Shown here: positions 62,252-64,000 of the stretch, in pieces | Layout of the letters: every line of letters begins with the position of its first letter | Numbering within the stretch: position 1 is the stretch's first letter | NCBI GenBank assembly: GCA_025201375.1 | Contig: JAIWZP010000003.1 | Span: 868,001 to 932,000, forward strand | Source: Gongronella butleri | Taxonomy: Eukaryota; Mucoromycota; Mucoromycetes; Mucorales; Cunninghamellaceae | Reading direction: 5' to 3' | Length of the DNA stretch: 64,000 nt | Position numbers and translations under genes: made by a program | Notes under the pieces: model-generated | Seen by the model: the letters and a program-made list of their open reading frames with translations, nothing else | Databases searched by the model: none | Told to the model about the DNA's origin: nothing

Positions 62252-64000
62252 GGCGACTTGAACGAGTAAAGCAAAGAAAGAAAAAGCGGGCAAAAGGACC
62301 AAGAACACTTTGGGGGATCAGCTTGCCGCTTTTGTTCGTCCCAGAAACCCCGCATTTCGCCAATTTGACGTTTTTACTGGCATTTTGAAGAAATTGCTCA
62401 GTACAGCTTGAGCTCCAGAGGATCGCATCTTAATGTGTATGTTCAAGTATTCAGTTGCTTCGCATGCTGTCCATTAAAATCGGATCTTAATCTAATTGGT
62501 TGTCGAGAATATCTCAAAGGAAGCGATTTTGTTGCATTTTGGTCATTTTTTCGGTACACTCATATCCTTTCAAGGACGTCTGCTTTTTATCAAGTAATTC
62601 CACGCTTTCCGGTTCGAATGAGCCTCTCTATGACCCGCTGCGGCCATTGGGTGACGCACAATGGCGATTTTTAAATATTGCGGATTTTCCAAGGGATGCA
62701 GTCGTGGATTTTGAATCTTCGAATTTTACGTCCTCAGATCGCCACGCGATTCACACGCATGGTATATGATGTGTATTCACGGATAAAAATGCAACAAAAA
62801 ACAGGGATCCATTGACTGGTTTTCGCGTAAAACGCAAAAAGGGGAGATTTTTGAACTCAAGGCCAACTCAGCGAGGATTAGTCGCAATGTCTTGAAAGTC
62901 ATGTCATCAAAAAGAGCATGACTCTCTGCGTACGTGGACATGGGTGATCGGATAAAAATAGTGATTCTTTGGTATTCTTATTGCGGTTTTAAAATCATAG
63001 GCATTTTTCGACGCGTGCTAAACCGCGTCAAACGTCGAGTGACACGCGTCTGTTCCTAGTCAAATCCACGTACCTGGAGTCTCTCTTGCTAGTGGACGCG
63101 TCAGCGCGACTATTTTATCGAACTGATCGCTTGCTATTCGCATCCAAAGAAAAATCGAAAATCGCCCATTGCTTGTCAAAGAGCAGAATAACATCCTTCT
63201 TTTTTGGTATTTCTCGTTGTTTCTCCATGCAGCATTTCTTGAGTGCAAGTTTGGCTCAATTCCGGGAACCTGATTTTTGGATTTTAGTATGGGACGCTTG
63301 CCATGTCTAAAATTTGATTTGCGCGTGGCGCGCCCAAATGACCGGCGACTGCTGCAAATCGCGTGCCATTTGAAGTTTCTCGATGTTATCTTGCACAAGG
63401 AAGAGTTTCGGAGCATCACAATGCCTTGTTGGCCGTTCCATCGCGATTAAATTTGTCTTTCACGCTTTACTTATTATGACACGGACAGCGACACAGAAAA
63501 TGGATGCCCCATGCCTCGAAAAGATGATTGCTTGAACAAGCTACTCGTAGAGATGGCATCCACGTCAAGTTGCAAGCCAAAATAACAAAAGTTCGTATAA
63601 AACAGGTGTATTTCACACATTTGCAATAATTCGAAATGACTCCATTAGCATTTCCCATTCTCAGATGAGAATATATCGAAGCTAGATGATTTCTTCTTTC
63701 AATTGAGTCTTTGATCATCCTTGTGTGAAGAGGATGAGAGCAGATATCGCTGAAACAATGACCCAACAGGCTGCGGTGACAAGTGTGTGCCTGAAACCAT
63801 TTAAATCATAATCCGGCCAATTGGGTTGCACGGGCCTTGAAACGAATAGGCATAGCTCAGGGCGAGTTTTTTTTTCTGCCGCCGATGGATCGCCGACCGG
63901 GTACGTGCTGAAAAGGCAAAAAAGGGAGGGGAAGCGACGCGTGATGGCGCGTGGGCGGGGAAGGAAAACAAGGAGAAGATGCTAATTGGGAATACGCTGT
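62252..64000. other. 1.7 kb gene-free end with repeat R2
   Basis: R2 copy d (about 62520-63430) fills half of it. From 63450 to the end I see no coding feature; it may include the promoter of a gene beyond the window. Confidence 0.55.
62520..63430 (+). repeat. Repeat R2, copy d
   Basis: Landmarks: TGCGGCCATTGGGTGACGCA, GGATTTTCCAAGGGATGCAG, CCTCAGATCGCCACGCGATT, GCGTACGTGGACATGGGTGA, TAAACCGCGTCAAACGTCGA, GTGACACGCGTCTGTTCCTA and AAAAATCGAAAATCGCCCAT. It matches copy b most closely. Confidence 0.85.

Overview
This is a gene-dense, intron-rich eukaryotic nuclear window, almost certainly fungal. I place it in an early-diverging lineage such as Mucoromycota, but that is inference. The evidence is about 80 short spliceosomal introns (mostly 55-110 nt, GT..AG) in 23 genes, a Ste12 factor with C2H2 fingers, a CYP51 sterol demethylase, intergenic spaces of 0.2-4 kb, and old LTR and inverted-repeat elements. 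Introns and intergenic DNA are full of A/T homopolymers of 10-37 nt. There is no operon logic and I see no CRISPR array, rRNA or tRNA. The genes are housekeeping or regulatory.

Layout. 0-16 kb: 3' part of a PH-RhoGAP gene (5' end outside the window), a 2.6 kb gene-free stretch, class-3 aldehyde dehydrogenase (-), a 57-aa membrane protein (-), an AIG1/FAR-17a membrane hydrolase (+), a 3.2 kb gene-free stretch with a solo LTR, repeat R1 and a short pogo-like MITE, then an FAD monooxygenase (+) tail-to-tail with N-myristoyltransferase (-). 16-33 kb: Ste12-like factor (-), CYP51 (-), a 4 kb spacer with repeat R2, a Q/H-rich SWIB protein (+), a four-span membrane protein (-), then R2 again. 33-41 kb: Nudix hydrolase (+), cytosolic Hsp70 (-), an FYRN/FYRC protein (-) divergent from CK2 beta (+), and the RNA polymerase II CTD phosphatase RPAP2/Rtr1 (-). 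41-45 kb: a nest of mobile elements in a second R1 copy. 45-64 kb: CaM kinase (-), RNA polymerase III subunit RPC9 (+), a coiled-coil protein (+), a 93-aa Q-rich protein (-) divergent from an EAF elongation factor (+), a Myb-like/HNH protein (-), R2 (inverted) and a pentamer minisatellite, an FHA-forkhead factor (-), Sad1/USP39 (+), glia maturation factor (-), and another R2 copy.

The most informative structures are outside the genes. R1 occurs twice. The second copy is split by a 717-bp element with 150-bp terminal inverted repeats and an 8-bp duplication, and by a 650-bp solo LTR with a 5-bp duplication; the first copy preserves both empty sites. R2, a roughly 0.9-1 kb dispersed family, has four clear copies and two fragments in 64 kb. 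Inside genes, notable points are several GC-AG introns with GCAAG donors, very small exons (3, 10, 17 and 27 nt) and an unusual nuclear protein joining two Myb-like repeats to an HNH-type zinc site. I did not find a multi-gene system that looks new.
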